Part shown: piece after piece, positions 1-12,044 of the stretch | Position numbering within the stretch: the stretch's first letter is position 1 | Layout: every line of letters begins with the position of its first letter | Source of the DNA: Turnera subulata | Taxonomy: Eukaryota > Streptophyta > Magnoliopsida > Malpighiales > Passifloraceae | Direction: 5' to 3' | NCBI GenBank assembly: GCA_028386065.3 | Contig: JAKUCV010004511.1 | Coordinates: 124,001-188,000 of the forward strand | Length of the DNA stretch: 64,000 nt | The notes under the pieces: generated by a model | What the model was told of the DNA's origin: nothing | Database searches by the model: none | The model's input: the letters and a program-made list of their open reading frames with translations, nothing else | Program-made: the position numbers and the translations under genes

Positions 1-1383
1 TGCAACCCATGTCCACAGCAGCAAAATCATCGCCATCATAACTACCATACTTGAATTCATCGCAACCAAGGCACACAACATCCAAACCCATCAAAACCAA
101 CTCAATCAAATTATTTAGCCGTAAGTTTCAACTAACAAATAAATAACTAGAATGCAAGGAAGATCAGAAAGGCGTGGCTGAAGACTTACCCAATCTTGGC
201 TTCGCCGGCGGCAGTTCAAGGGAGGAGAGATCGGGCGGCGCGATGAAGAGGAGCACGGTGGCGACTTGTTCGGAGGTGCAGGAGGATCGGTCCCGTCGCT
301 TGGTTGTGGTCCTAGCTCTGCTCCTTGACGGCGGCAGCGAGGTCGGCTCCCGGTGACGACCACGAGCGGAAGCAGGGGGAAGAAGACGACGGCGCTATCC
401 TGGCCTTGCTGGTGTTCGCAAGCAGAGGCAGGGAAGAGAGAAGCGAGGCGGCGATGGTGGTTGCACGGCGGCTCCTACTTTGCACTGGAAAAAGGTCCGG
501 GTAGCGGCGACGATTAGGTGGCAGGGAAGAAATAAACGACGCAGCAGGAGGGAAGGATGAGGGTGGCGGCTGTTGGATAAGACGCGGCGGAGGTTTGATG
601 GAAAAGAGAGGGAGGCGGCGGTGAAAGGCAGAGAAAGGGGAGGAAAGCAGAGGAAGGTTGTGGAGTCGGGCAGCGAGGGGAGGCGTTTTTAAAGGAGAAG
701 AGGAGAGGAAGAAGACAAGAGAAAGAAGAAAAAAATCTGGGGAAGATTGATTGGAAAGAAGAAGGATTCGGGGAAGGAAGAAGAAAAGTGAGGAAGAAGG
801 GGAAGAAAAAGGAAAAATCGGGTGAAAGAAAATTAAATGGCAAAAAGAAGAAAAAGAAAAAAAAATGGGAAAAGAAGAAAAAAAATGGGGAAAAGAAGAA
901 AAAGAGAAAAAAGACAAGGAGGAGGTGGGCCGGAAGAGAGTAAAATTGCAGCTCGGTGTCGGTAAAATTATTGAGCCGAGAATGGACCAAAATACCCTTT
1001 GTCCAACTTGCAATTTTTTTGCCGACATAGGGGTATATCTGTCTTTTTGAAATTCGTCCCGGTTCCGAAAATACAACTTAGGCTCGAAAAATCCAATTAA
1101 TTCTTCTGAGCGTCGTGGAAGTCTCAGAATTGCAAACCGAGGCTCGGTAAGCCGTATAAAATTCCCGGTAACCCGAGATAACCCTTGGAATTAAATTCCG
1201 AGGCTTGATCGTCGATGGAGAATACCCCGAATAGTCTCGTATTACCGAAGATCATGTTCGAGGTTCGATTACTCTCGGTAAAATTCTTGGCTAACCTTGT
1301 TTAACAACGGTAAAACTTTATTACCCATTGTAGAAGTTAAACGACTCGGTAAACTTTACGAAAATTTTACCCGGGTCGTTACA
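1..1383 (-). mobile_element. Truncated LTR of the gypsy-like family, 5' part only
   Basis: Minus-strand LTR whose 5' terminus (TGTAACGACCCGGG read on the minus strand) is at 1383. It runs left off the window. It shows the same order of parts as the other LTRs of this family: a TGTAAC start, a purine-rich tract (about 700-950, pyrimidine-rich on the coding strand), then a GC-rich segment (about 180-500) ending in a donor-like GTAAGT near 190 on the minus strand. Long Phe/Ser-rich reading frames here come from the polypyrimidine tract and are not genes. Whether it is a solo LTR or part of an element cannot be seen. Confidence 0.75.
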
Positions 1384-1405
1384 TGAATAGTTAGTGAAAA
1401 CTACC
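1384..1405. other. Sliver of the AT-rich repeat array, ending in target duplication CTACC
   Basis: The 22 bases between two LTRs match the repeat unit seen again at 9294-9335 (gaatagtcaac...aaactacc). The last five bases, CTACC at 1401-1405, are repeated at 6611-6615 just outside the other end of the neighbouring LTR. This shows that the two LTRs inserted independently into the same array. Confidence 0.75.
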
Positions 1406-4400
1406 TGAAACACCCCGACCTAAATTTACCCTATATACAGTGTTTACCGAGCAATAGTGCCGACACGTGGCACAAATTGTGTAATACAACAGGAAATCGG
1501 CCCAACGTCCCAAAGATAATATCTAACACCCGGCCTCGGGTACAATAACAATAATAGCACAGCGGAAGCAATTTATAATAACCACAGCAAAAGCATGAAT
1601 CGACTCGATGCAGAACTATGGATCCAGATCCGTCGGAGGAGATGCCGCAGCCTGCCATGATGCATACCTGCACAAGGAACAATGTAGCCTGCCGATGGGG
1701 CAGGTGAGGGGTGAGATTCTCCATAATCTCACCGACACATAACTCATGATGAACAACATAGCATATATTTAACAGTTAAGAGCACATCCATACGGCATAC
1801 GAGTAGTGAACAAAACACATAGCAAATACAATCACAAAGAACAAAGCAGACAATGCAAATGTCCACCCCATCGACTATGCAATGCACTGACCACCTAATA
1901 CTGACTGTACTATACACTAGTGCCCGACCAGGACACCTCAACTCAACTACATATTGGGTAACCGACCCATTCTCAACAGACTGTACAACACATACTCTAG
2001 TCCTGACAGACTATACTCAGTAGAGGTTCCTCATCGTATGGTAACATACCGTTACTGTACTTGCCGATCATCTAACCTGGTGCCAAAACAATCCCAAAAT
2101 CACGTGAGCCTCGCTCACCGGGTAGCCGGCAACCTGCACGGACCATACCCAATCAACATCACAAACCGGTCCCCGGATAGAATCACAACACAGCAATAGA
2201 AACAGCAGCCACCACAACAACTCGTAACCACAACAACAACAATTCTCACTAATCTCGTTCTCTGGGAATCGACATACCCTTAAAAATGACATTACCCCAA
2301 CTATCGACCACAATCCAACAACCAACATATCTCAATATTCGATAAAAAATGACAAGTGACATTCACCCGACAATAAACAAAGGACAACTGGGAACCGATG
2401 CCAACAACAATATACTACTCACGACCAACGACAACAAACAACACCCGCAAACCGGCAACCTATGCCGACCACGGTTAACCGACTATACTGACAACCTCCC
2501 AAGGTGTGATCATGAGACAACATGCATATGAACAAAACACATCACAGCCCAACAAAGCAAAAGCACGTCTTAATCATGACTGAGCCAAGGCCAAGTGAAT
2601 ATTTATTATCATTACCAATTTTATCTTCCGGGCCCCGTCACTGGACAAGCTAGGGTCGTACCTGGTTATTAACTAATTCTGGTTGCCAGGCCAAATCACA
2701 ATCCGGGATCAACATCCCAATCACAACCACACCGGGATCAACATCCCAATATCAACAAATCCGGGATCAACATCCCAATATCACAAATCCGGGATCAACA
2801 TCCCAATATCACAAATCCGGGATCAACATCCCAATAAAAACATCATCCGGGATCAACATCCCCAACAACCAACCAAATCGGCCATGACACCACAGAACTG
2901 GCCTCTAACCATCTAGTCGTACCACTACTTCCCACGTGACAATTATATCATCATTTCAAGTTCAGTCCAGTTCCATTACTCTATTCTCAATTATCCAACT
3001 TTCCATTATTCCAGATTATTCTCAACAATAGACTCATAACGTCAATTAATCACAGCTAACAGTTCAGCACTATTCAACACAGTATCCACAAGTCTAAACA
3101 TAATCCAACAACAGCATCAACAAATTTCACAGCAATCAAATAACAGTCGATAATCAATTCAGCAGTTTAATCAAACAACAAAACATACACAGTACTACGG
3201 ACACATATCCAAGGTTATCCATCCTCACAACAAATATCAGCATATATCACAAAGATATCAACAACAATAACCATAAGATGCATTGGAACCTATGTAGTTC
3301 CAAGACCAACCAACCCGGCTATCACGGGTTGAATGACGTATATGCAACCTCACCTGATACTCCTCGAAAGCTGGTATCCGGTTAAGCCTTGATATTCCTA
3401 TAATATAACAATAGTAATCACTTATAATGCACAAACAAGATGACTTTGCATGATGCCGGTTAACAGTTATTAGACGGCTTATCAGTTCTTTTTATTATTT
3501 CTATAATTATCTTATTCATTTTTGTGGAGATTACCAACAACCTATTTTCCATCTGATATACCATTCATATTCAACATAAATCAAAACCAAAACCGAGCGT
3601 CCAAGCTGATATCCCGGCCCTTAGGCCGCTTATGACAATAATGCGTATATACGTACACTTACACGTAGTGTATATTTAAGATAATATATTTGTAAATAAA
3701 TCAAATTACGACCCGTTAAATACTCACAGTCCACGTAAATAATACTTCTTAAACATAATTATTCATAAAATTCTATTTGTAATTAATTGAAGTTATAACC
3801 TATATATCCATATATATTAGCTAGAAGAAATAACCGTTGTAAACAATATATACATTTAGTAAATCTTATATAATCGTAAGTACTTATATACATAAAACTA
3901 TAATCATTAATTAAATAAAAATATAGTCTAGCAATATCTATGCCGGTGAAAATAGCTACAGTACGTTATATGATATATATGTATATACTTGTATAAGATT
4001 AAAATCAATAGTTTAATTAAGATATAGGTCTAATATTATTTTAGCCTAGGTTTACAGAAAGGAATATAATAGAGATATATATATATATATACATGTCTAG
4101 GCCTTTTATAATTCAATTAAAACATAATTAAGGAAATTTGGAAATTAAACCTGCTAGGCCTTCACGAACGTTTAGCCCAACGGAGGATAAATCCAATACC
4201 AACATGATTTTGAAAATTAAATAAGAGACATAAATAAACATAATTAAAATTAATAAAGAACATGGGCCTTTTATTAATTAGCCCAATTTAAATTAAATAA
4301 CCAAAAATTAAATATAATGGGCCTTTTACGAGCCCAGGTAAACATAAATAAAATTAAAGTCGGAAATTAAATGCTATGGGCCTTTTTGATAGCCCATTCG

Positions 4401-6610
4401 GAAAATTAAATAAAAGCAATAAATAAATGCACAAAGAAAATAAATAAAAGCAAAAATAAAATAAACAAAAGGCATAAATAAAATAAAAACAGAATTAAAT
4501 AAATAGATAAAGCATAAATTAAATTATTAAAATCATAGGTTATTATTATTAATTAGCCGTTTCATTAATTGTCGTTTTAATGTCCAGGTCCGTTTAATAT
4601 CGTTCGGGTTCGATAATGTCGTTCAAGTCCGATAATGATGCATGAAGGGTCCAAAGCTCGGGTTTTACCCAAAGGTCAGTTTCTGAGCTCGCCGGCAAAT
4701 ACTCGAGACTGTCGGAACCTCGCCGGAATCAGGCGGTTACTGTTCACGCAGAAGTCCTCAATCCAGCCCATGTCTCTGTTACTGTTCACCACTCATTCAA
4801 AACACCCAAAACACACAGTAACACCAACACAACATCAATTCCGGCCATAGCATCCCGACCCACCATTGACAACGTCATAACAATTAGCCCAAACGATTTG
4901 CACCCACCGTCACAGCAGCACGCACCGAATTGAGCAACCAACAACCAACACCATGCCCACAGCAGCATCAAGGCCAACCATCCACCAACCCAAACAACCG
5001 ACAGTGCAATGCCCAAAATCCACACCCGGTTGCAATCAGACAGACCAGCAACCAAAAGCACAAAACAACTAGTACCAGAATAGCAACTGCCGGAGATCGA
5101 TTAAAGGGAAGAGAAGGAGATTGTAGAAAAAAGAGGGGAAGGGTGTCGTCGGGTCTTACCGACACAACCACGCAGGGGAGGCGGCGACGAGCGGCGGATT
5201 GGGGTGGAGACCAGAGGCGACGGTCGCGGCACAGAGAGGAACGCAAGCAGCAGGCGGCGCGAGCACGAGGAGGAGAGCAGTCGCCGGTGTAGGAGCTACA
5301 GAGGAGATCGGGTCAAGCGGCTCCTGACCGCGTCGGCTGCTACGGCGGAGGAAGAAAGAGGGTAGGAAGAAGGTGGAGGCGTCGGCTCGGTGGTGTGGCA
5401 GTGGTGGCGAGGGGAGGAAAGACAGAGGAAGAGAGGGAATGGTGGTGGTCCAGTGGTTTGAGGTGGCGGTGGCAGATCGTGAGGAAGAAGAGAGAAAACA
5501 GAGGCGAGAGGGAGAGAGGTACAAGGAGGAGTTGTGTACGGCAGAGGGTTTGCAGGGAAGAGGAAGAGGAGGTTTTGAGGGCGGCGGTGGTGGTACAAGG
5601 TGAGGTGAAGGGAAGATGGTGGTCTCGATGGCAAGGGGCATGGGAAAGAGGAAGAAAAAGAGAAGGAAGAGAAGGTGCAGGCGTGAGAAATCGGGGTGAA
5701 GCGGAAGAGAAGAAATAGATGAAATGAGAAGGAAGAAGACAAGAAGAAAACAGAGAAGAAAGGATAGGAGGGGCCGGTGTGTGGAAATCAGGGAAGAAAG
5801 AAAGAAAAAGAAAGGAGAAAATGAGAGGATGAAGACAATTAATAAAAGAAGAAAAGAAAGGAGTGAAGAAAATGGAAGATGAAGACAACAAAGAAAAAGA
5901 AGAAAAGAGAGGGGTAGGGCCGGACGAGGAAAAATCGGGAGAGAGAAGAAAAGAAAGAAAAGAGAGGAGAAAGAAGAATGGCCACGGGGCAAGCCACGAT
6001 TGGCCGGACCGGATTCTCGTATCGGGATCTCGTAAACGTAGGGATACTCCCGTCTTTTAGAATTTCCGTCCCGAGTCCAAAATACAACTTGGACTCGGAA
6101 AATCCGATTAATACCCCTGAGCGTCGTCCAAGTCTCGGAATTGAAAACCGAGGCTCGGTTAACGAGAGACACTCCAAAACGCGTATCGGTATTAAACCTT
6201 GTGTTTCACATTTTAGTTTAATCTTTGAAAAAAACATAAACACGATATAGCAGTTATTCTTTTACAAAATTCAAAGTAAATCTCCAAAGATTAATATATA
6301 TAATATCATTTAAAAAAAAATGAAATTTTTTTTTAAATTATATTTGGTAAATCATTACACAAAAATATCATAGCAAAGTAATAATAATGTTGTTGTGAAT
6401 ATTGATTAGAAAATAATAACAATATTAATAATAACAATAACAACAATAACAATAATAATAATTTTGAGAATAAAAAAAATAATAGTGAAAATAATAAAAA
6501 TTAACTCGGATTGGTAAAATTCTTGATTAACCGCGATAAAATTTTATTAACCATAGTAAAAGTCAAAATAGGACGGTAAAATTAACAGAAAATTTACCCG
6601 GGTCGTTACA
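1406..6610 (-). mobile_element. Solo LTR (about 5.2 kb) of the gypsy-like family with 5-bp target duplication
   Basis: Read on the minus strand it begins TGTAACGACCCGGG at 6610 and ends GGTCGGGGTGTTTCA at 1406. It is flanked by CTACC at 1401-1405 and 6611-6615. Parts in minus-strand order: promoter-proximal start, an AT-rich insertion-like stretch (about 6190-6500), a polypurine tract on the opposite strand (5380-5960), a GC-rich segment (5100-5380) ending at a donor-like GTAAGA near 5158, AT-rich DNA with GGCCCA motifs (3400-4600), an array of GGGATGTTGATCCC hairpins (about 2700-2870), and the 3' end. No internal region, PBS or PPT is present, so it is a solo LTR from recombination. It is nearly twice as long as the 2.7-2.9 kb LTRs of the complete elements, so it is a different subfamily or has internal insertions. 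Reading frames inside it are not supported as genes. Confidence 0.8.
2695..2875 (-). repeat. Hairpin array of the solo LTR
   Basis: At least five copies of an interrupted palindrome, GGGAT-GTTG-ATCCC on the minus strand, are spaced by 15-30 bases. They lie at the same relative place as the hairpin arrays in the other LTRs. Confidence 0.7.
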
Positions 6611-6717
6611 CTACCAACATGAACAACGATTACAAAAAAAAATAATAGTGAAAAATAATAATATAATTTAATATTATCATTCATTAATAATATAATTTAA
6701 TAATTATAATTATATAA

Positions 6718-6900
6718 AACCAATTAGCATTGGTTATAGTGGTAAAACGTACTGTAGTGGTCCAGGTTTCGAGTCCTAGTGGAAGCAGGAGTATGTAAAT
6801 TGTGCTATTGGTAGTGGTCCCACCTCACACGGGTGACAAATCGAGCCACAGGGAGAGAATAGTTCGGTAGTCGACTAGGATACTGTTCTAGCATAAAAAA
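6718..6900 (+). mobile_element. tRNA-derived SINE with 16-bp target duplication
   Basis: A-box-like GTTATAGTGGTAAAAC and B-box-like GGTTTCGAGTCC, a body of about 180 bp and an A-rich 3' tail. Flanked by the direct repeat AATTATAATTATATAA at 6702-6717 and 6901-6916. The tRNA-like head does not fold into a complete tRNA, so this is a SINE and not a tRNA gene. Confidence 0.8.
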
Positions 6901-7948
6901 AATTATAATTATATAATTTAGAATATCAAAGGAATAAAAAACATTATTTATAATAATCGATTTATAAATTCCCAATACAATACTACGACTAATTCTAAAT
7001 AATGCCTATTCGTGTTTGTCTGAATTATCAAAAAAAATTACATTTTATATAAGTCATTCTCAAGAAGTGTTATTATCAAATAAGAACTATGGTGTACAAA
7101 GATTGAAGAGGATTTAAATTGACAACAGAAGCTAGGAGGAAGAACAATGACTATAAAAAATAATAGTATAACTTAATAATCACCTCCACTAATAATATAA
7201 TTTAATAATAAAAATTATATAATTTAGAATATCAAAGAATTAACAAATATTACTAAAAATAATCGATTTATAAATTGCTATTTTACTGTTAAAACTAATT
7301 CTAAACAATTTGCTTTTCTAGATTATGAGAAAACTCTTTGTGTACATCATATATAAGTTATTCTCAAGATAATAATTAATATATAAGAATTTATTTATAT
7401 TTCCTCAAAAACTAAAAAAAATTATAAAAAAACAATAATTATTGAAAAAATAGTACTATAGAGAAGAACAACCGAAAAGTTAACGAAAACCATGAACAAA
7501 AATAACTTTTGCCTAAAAGAATTATCATTAAAAGAAATAATCATAAGAGCATATGACATATGTGTTTGTAATTTATTATTAAGAAGAATTATGGAGATGA
7601 AAAGTTAAGTAGTCAACGAAAATTGCTAATAATAACAATGAATACGAAAAAGAATAATAACTAGAAAGAATTAACATAGAAATTTATAACTGATGTATTT
7701 GTAATTTATTGTCAACAAGAACTATGGAGAATAAAGATTGAAGTATAGTCTAATAGTTAACAAAATTAACAAAAAAAATAATGAGCACGAAAAGAAATAA
7801 TAATTAAAAATAATAATATAATTTAATAATTTACTTCATTAATAATATAATTTAACAATCTAAATTATGTAATTTGGAATATCAAAGTATTAACAAATAT
7901 TTTTAAAAATAATGATTAATATTATACCACGTGATATTACATAATTTA

Positions 7949-8330
7949 AAGAGCTTTCAGCATGCTTGGCCTACCAGAGTGATCTTTGCATTATAAGTCT
8001 CTTTTTTGTGCGGATGTTGTTCTTTGCATTACAATAGATTTATGGGAATGAAGAGCCGAAGAGTAAACGAAAATTATGACAAGAATAATATCTACGTAAT
8101 AGAATAATCATGGAAAAAATAATCACAAGAATTCATGACAGATATATTTTTAATTTATTATTAATTAGAACTATGGAGAAAAAAATCGAACAGCAGTCGA
8201 ATAGTTAACGAAAACTATCCAATAACAACTAAAACTAAATTAAAAAATCTCCACCTGCATATATGTCATTGTAAAAATTGATTCCAAGTACTAAGTATAC
8301 ACGAAAAAGAATTAAAATGTGTAAATAGTT
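7949..8330. repeat. First copy of a long direct repeat in the array
   Basis: The segment starting gagctttcagcatgcttgg is repeated at 8656-8960 with few changes. It contains the landmarks ctaccagagtgatctttgc and gaagagccgaagagtaaac. This is a recent duplication inside the AT-rich array; no coding potential seen. Confidence 0.75.
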
Positions 8331-8655
8331 GCAAAAATTAGATAATATAATAGCATATCGTGGCTATGTTCGTTTTTTTTTTTTATAACAAGAACGGAAA
8401 AGAACAATCACAAGAATTCATGTCTGAAACTAGGAATAAGAACAAGAATTGTGAAAAAGAGTAATAGCGGAACTGAATAATCACAAGAATTCATGGCTGA
8501 TATGTTTGTAGTTTATTATCAACAAGAACAATTAAGAAGAATAGAAAAACTGGTAGAATAGTCAACTGAAACCATGGAAAATAACAACGTCTACGAATAA
8601 AAATAATGACGAAAAATAATTATCATAGGAGTTCGTGACTATTAAGCAGTGGAAG

Positions 8656-8960
8656 GGTGTTCAAAGAGCTTTCAACATGTCCGGCCTACCAGAGTGATCT
8701 TTGCATTATAAGTCTCTTTTTTGTGCGGACGTTGTTCTTTGCATTACAATAGATTTATGGGAAAGAAGAGCCGAAGAGTAAACGAAAATTATGAACAAGA
8801 ATAACATCTACGAAATAGAATAATCATGGAAAAAAATAATCGCAAGAATTCATGATAGATATATTTTTAATTTATTATTAATTAGAACTATGGAGAAAAA
8901 AAATCAAAGAGCAGTCGAATAGTTAACGAAAACCATCCAACAACAACTACGACTAAATTA
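8656..8960. repeat. Second copy of the long direct repeat
   Basis: Near-identical partner of the repeat starting at 7949. Confidence 0.75.
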
Positions 8961-9808
8961 AAAAATCATTGTCTACATTGTATATATATAAGTCCCTCTC
9001 AAGAAATTGATTGATATCTAAGCCTTTATTTATATTTTCTCAACAAATACTAAGCATTAAGAAAAATAATAGTTGCTGAAAAACAATAAAATTATAAAAA
9101 AGAATAGCAAAAACTATTAACTAGAATAATATTTATAAAAAAGAATAATTATGGAGAATAATAGTCACAAGTTCTCACGCATATATGTTTGCTATTTATT
9201 AATAATAACAGAAAATAATAATTACAAGAATTCATGACTGATGTGCTTGTAGTTTATTATCAACAAGAACTTCGAAGGAAAAAAAATAATCGAATAGTCA
9301 ACAAAAACTACCAACAGGAACAAAGACTACGAAAAAGAATAATAATGGAAAGTAATAATATAACTTAACAATCCCCTTCACTAATAATATAGTTTAATAA
9401 TAAAAATTATATAATTTAGAATATCAAAGGATTACCAAATATTAATAATAATGATCGATTCATAAATTCATATTCTAATGAAAAACTAATTTTGAATAAT
9501 TCGTTGGTCTAAATCATGAAAAAGTTCATTGTGTACATTATCTATAAGTTTTCTTCAAGATAATTAGTAATATATAAGCATTTATTTTAATTTCCTTAAC
9601 AACTACTTAAAATTACGAAGAACAATAATTATTAGAAATAATACAACTATGAAGAAGAATACTTGAAAAGGTAGTGAAAACTATGAACATAAATAAGATT
9701 TACCAAAAAGAATAATCATGAAGAAGAATAATCACAAGAGCTCGTGACAGATGTGATTGTAATTTATTATCAAGAAGAACTATGGAGAATATGAGTCGAG
9801 TAGTCAAC

Positions 9809-9813
9809 GAAAG
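9809..9813. repeat. Target duplication GAAAG, left
   Basis: GAAAG directly before the 5' LTR. The same five bases follow the 3' LTR at 17729-17733. Confidence 0.9.
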
Positions 9814-10118
9814 TGTAACAGCCCGGGTAAAATTTTTGATTTTTACCGGGACTGTAGAAGTCTTTTTACTGTGATTTACTGTTGAATTAATCTTGGGTAA
9901 TTAATTCAAGGTAAATCGGGAGTCGTTTTTCGAAACCGAGAGTTTTCCCGCGCTTGAGATTTTTCCGTGGATTTTTCGGAACTAAGTTGGTATTTTTCGG
10001 GTTTCGGAATTTCTCGGAAAATCACACCGGAAAATAACTAAGGGGCTATCAGTTATTTTCTGGTCTGGATCGGACCCGCCTGCATTATTGTTAATCACAT
10101 GATTAACAGTAAATTACG

Positions 10119-10126
10119 TATATAGA
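10119..10126 (+). promoter_or_regulatory. TATA box of the 5' LTR
   Basis: TATATAGA immediately before the polypurine tract. The matching place in the other LTRs reads TATAAAAAGG (15276) and TATATAAGG (38074, 43496). This conservation marks the probable LTR promoter, with transcription starting about 30 bases downstream and a U3 of only about 330 bases. Confidence 0.6.
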
Positions 10127-11713
10127 AAGGAAGAAGAAGCAGAAGAAGAAAGCAGAGAAGAGAGGAAGAGAAGAAAAAAAAAAGAAAGAGAAAAAAAAGG
10201 AGAGAAAAAGAAAAAGAGAGGAAAAAGAAAAGAGAGAAAAAAAAGAAAAAAAAGAAGAGAAATCAGAGAAAATGGAAAAAAAAGAAAAGAGCCAATAGAA
10301 AATAGAAAAAAAAAAGAAAATGAGAGAAAAGAAAACAAAAAGAAAAGAAAAAGAAAGAAAAGAAAGTTAGAAAAATATAGAAAAGAAAATAAAAGAAAAT
10401 AAGGAAATTCGGAAAAAAGAAAAAAATGGGGAGGAACAGTACCGTCACCCCAGGCGCCACCGTCACTGTGCATCTCGAGGAGTTCCCGGCTGAGTCTCGT
10501 CGCACCGCCGCCATCCACCTCTTCCCCATGCCGTCGCGAGCTCACCCCCGTCGTCGCCAAGCTGATCCACCGCCGGAGCCGCCGTGACGCGCCGACGACC
10601 CGCGAGCAGACCCGCGGATCTGCTTCATCCGCGTCGCCGCTCAGCCCATGCCGTTGCCGCGCCGAGCTTGCACCACCCTTGGAGTCGCCGCCTCACGCCG
10701 ACCTAGCGCTGCGTCGCGCCTTCCGCCGCCGTCTCTGCCGCTGCAGCCCGCGAGGTGAGCCACGGGTTACGTCGACCCGTTTCCTTCGGGCGGGTCGCAG
10801 ATCTTAGTTTTGGGCTGCTGTATGGGTTGGGTTGGGCCGGATTGGTTTCGGGCCAGTCCTAGGGAGTGGGCATATGCTACGGGCCTGCTACTTTGGTCTG
10901 GGCTGCACTATTCATGGCCCAGTCCATTTATAAAAAAAAAATTATATATATATATTTATTAATATTCTGGTATTTATTTTTGGAAAAAAATTATATAGTT
11001 ATTTTGAGAAAATTATTTCCAATTTAACTCTGGTATTTTCATTAAAATATAAACATATTTACTTTGATAAATAATTAAGTTTTGTTTTGGAAACTATTAT
11101 CAAATTGGAAAAAAATATAAATGTACCTTGAAATTAATTTCTGGAAATTTAATACATATATTATTTTGCCTGGAAAATTAAGCTTGTGGAAATTATAATA
11201 TGTATTTTGGAAATTAAAGGTAATTATATTTTGTGATGGAAAATAATATTATATATTTAGAAAAAGATAAATACCATATATTATATTTTCTAGAAATTAT
11301 AAATACGTTAATATTTTCTGGAAAAATTATGGAGATTAATATTTTGGAAAATTATAATTATTTTATGAAAATATATTATGAAAGAGTTTTAATTAAAGTA
11401 TGGTACCGAAATTATATTCGGAAAGTACGTACGGTTAATTATTTTCGGTAAACGATAATAATAACGGAAATGAACCGGGATGGGTAATTTCGTAGTATTG
11501 GCATCATAGTATACCGATTATGTGCATTTATGTGTATATGTTGTTTTGATGTTTAGGTTTGGATATCGGGCAGTTTCCCGAGGAGCCGGCGTCGGACCGG
11601 TCATTGTTTCCGAAGTTGAGTAATCGGCCAAGGTGAGGATGGATTTCCTTCAATATGTGCCTATATTACTCGGTTATTGTGTTTTGTTGCTTATTGCATT
11701 GTTGGTATGTTTC

Positions 11714-12044
11714 GGGATGTTTATCCCATGGTCTTGATTGTTGTGGTCGGGATGTTTATCCCAAGTCGAATTTTGGATGTTTATCCCTGAGTCGTTTTGA
11801 CACTAAGTATAATGGTATAATTAATGAATTGTGATGAGGATGTCGATCCTCGGTATTTTGCTTAGGGATGTCGATCCCTGTGAGTTTGGTTTTTGATAAC
11901 GATTATATAATTGTCACGTGGTAAGTAGAGGTACGACCGGATGGTTAGAGACTGTTTTGTGGTGGTCATGATCTGGGTTACTTGTTAAGCATGTCTATGC
12001 TTGGGATGTCTATCCCAGTTTGTTATATTTGGGATGTCTATCCC
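11714..12044 (+). repeat. Covarying hairpin array in the 5' LTR
   Basis: Eight short palindromes with a four-base GT-starting loop: GGGAT-GTTT-ATCCC (11714, 11749), GGAT-GTTT-ATCC (11775), GAGGAT-GTCG-ATCCTC (11836), AGGGAT-GTCG-ATCCCT (11864), AAGCAT-GTCT-ATGCTT (11987), TGGGAT-GTCT-ATCCCA (12002) and GGGAT-GTCT-ATCCC (12031). The stems change on both sides together, which keeps base pairing. Confidence 0.8.

Larger units (their letters stand above)
6611..9813. repeat. AT-rich degenerate repeat array
   Basis: About 3.2 kb of A/T-rich DNA with no gene. It is built of diverged copies of a unit carrying landmarks such as acaagaattcatgactgat, gtttgtaatttattatcaac and atcgatttataaattcc. Recognisable copies lie near 6650-7060, 7160-7400, 7810-7930 and 9350-9600, and the array resumes after the nested element at 17734. 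A SINE (6718-6900) and the LTR element at 9814 are inserted in it. Together with the 3' end at 18203 it may be the body of a Helitron; the 5' end is not visible. Confidence 0.6.

Noticed and set aside
312..1076. Long Phe/Ser/Pro-rich frames, also at 5156-6172, 10114-10560, 15250-15660, 38035-38842 and 43457-44095
   Set aside because: They are produced by the polypurine/polypyrimidine tract of the LTRs, show no domain and differ between near-identical LTRs.
1..6610. The two left LTRs as the ends of one element
   Set aside because: Only 22 bases of array sequence lie between them, and the right one has its own CTACC duplication at both ends, so they are separate insertions.
6718..6900. Possible tRNA gene, and likewise at 50237-50435 and 47800-47866
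   Set aside because: Only A- and B-box-like motifs are present, with no cloverleaf. A-rich tails and target duplications show SINEs in the first two cases.
11233..11451. The 72-residue frame at 11233-11451, identical at 16358-16576
   Set aside because: Its identity only reflects the two LTR copies. The sequence is AT-rich and intron-like, and element 2 does not keep the frame.
11714..12044. Regularly spaced GGGATGTTTATCCC repeats resembling a CRISPR array
   Set aside because: This is plant nuclear DNA. The spacing is irregular, the repeats are short with covarying stems, and the array lies in LTRs.
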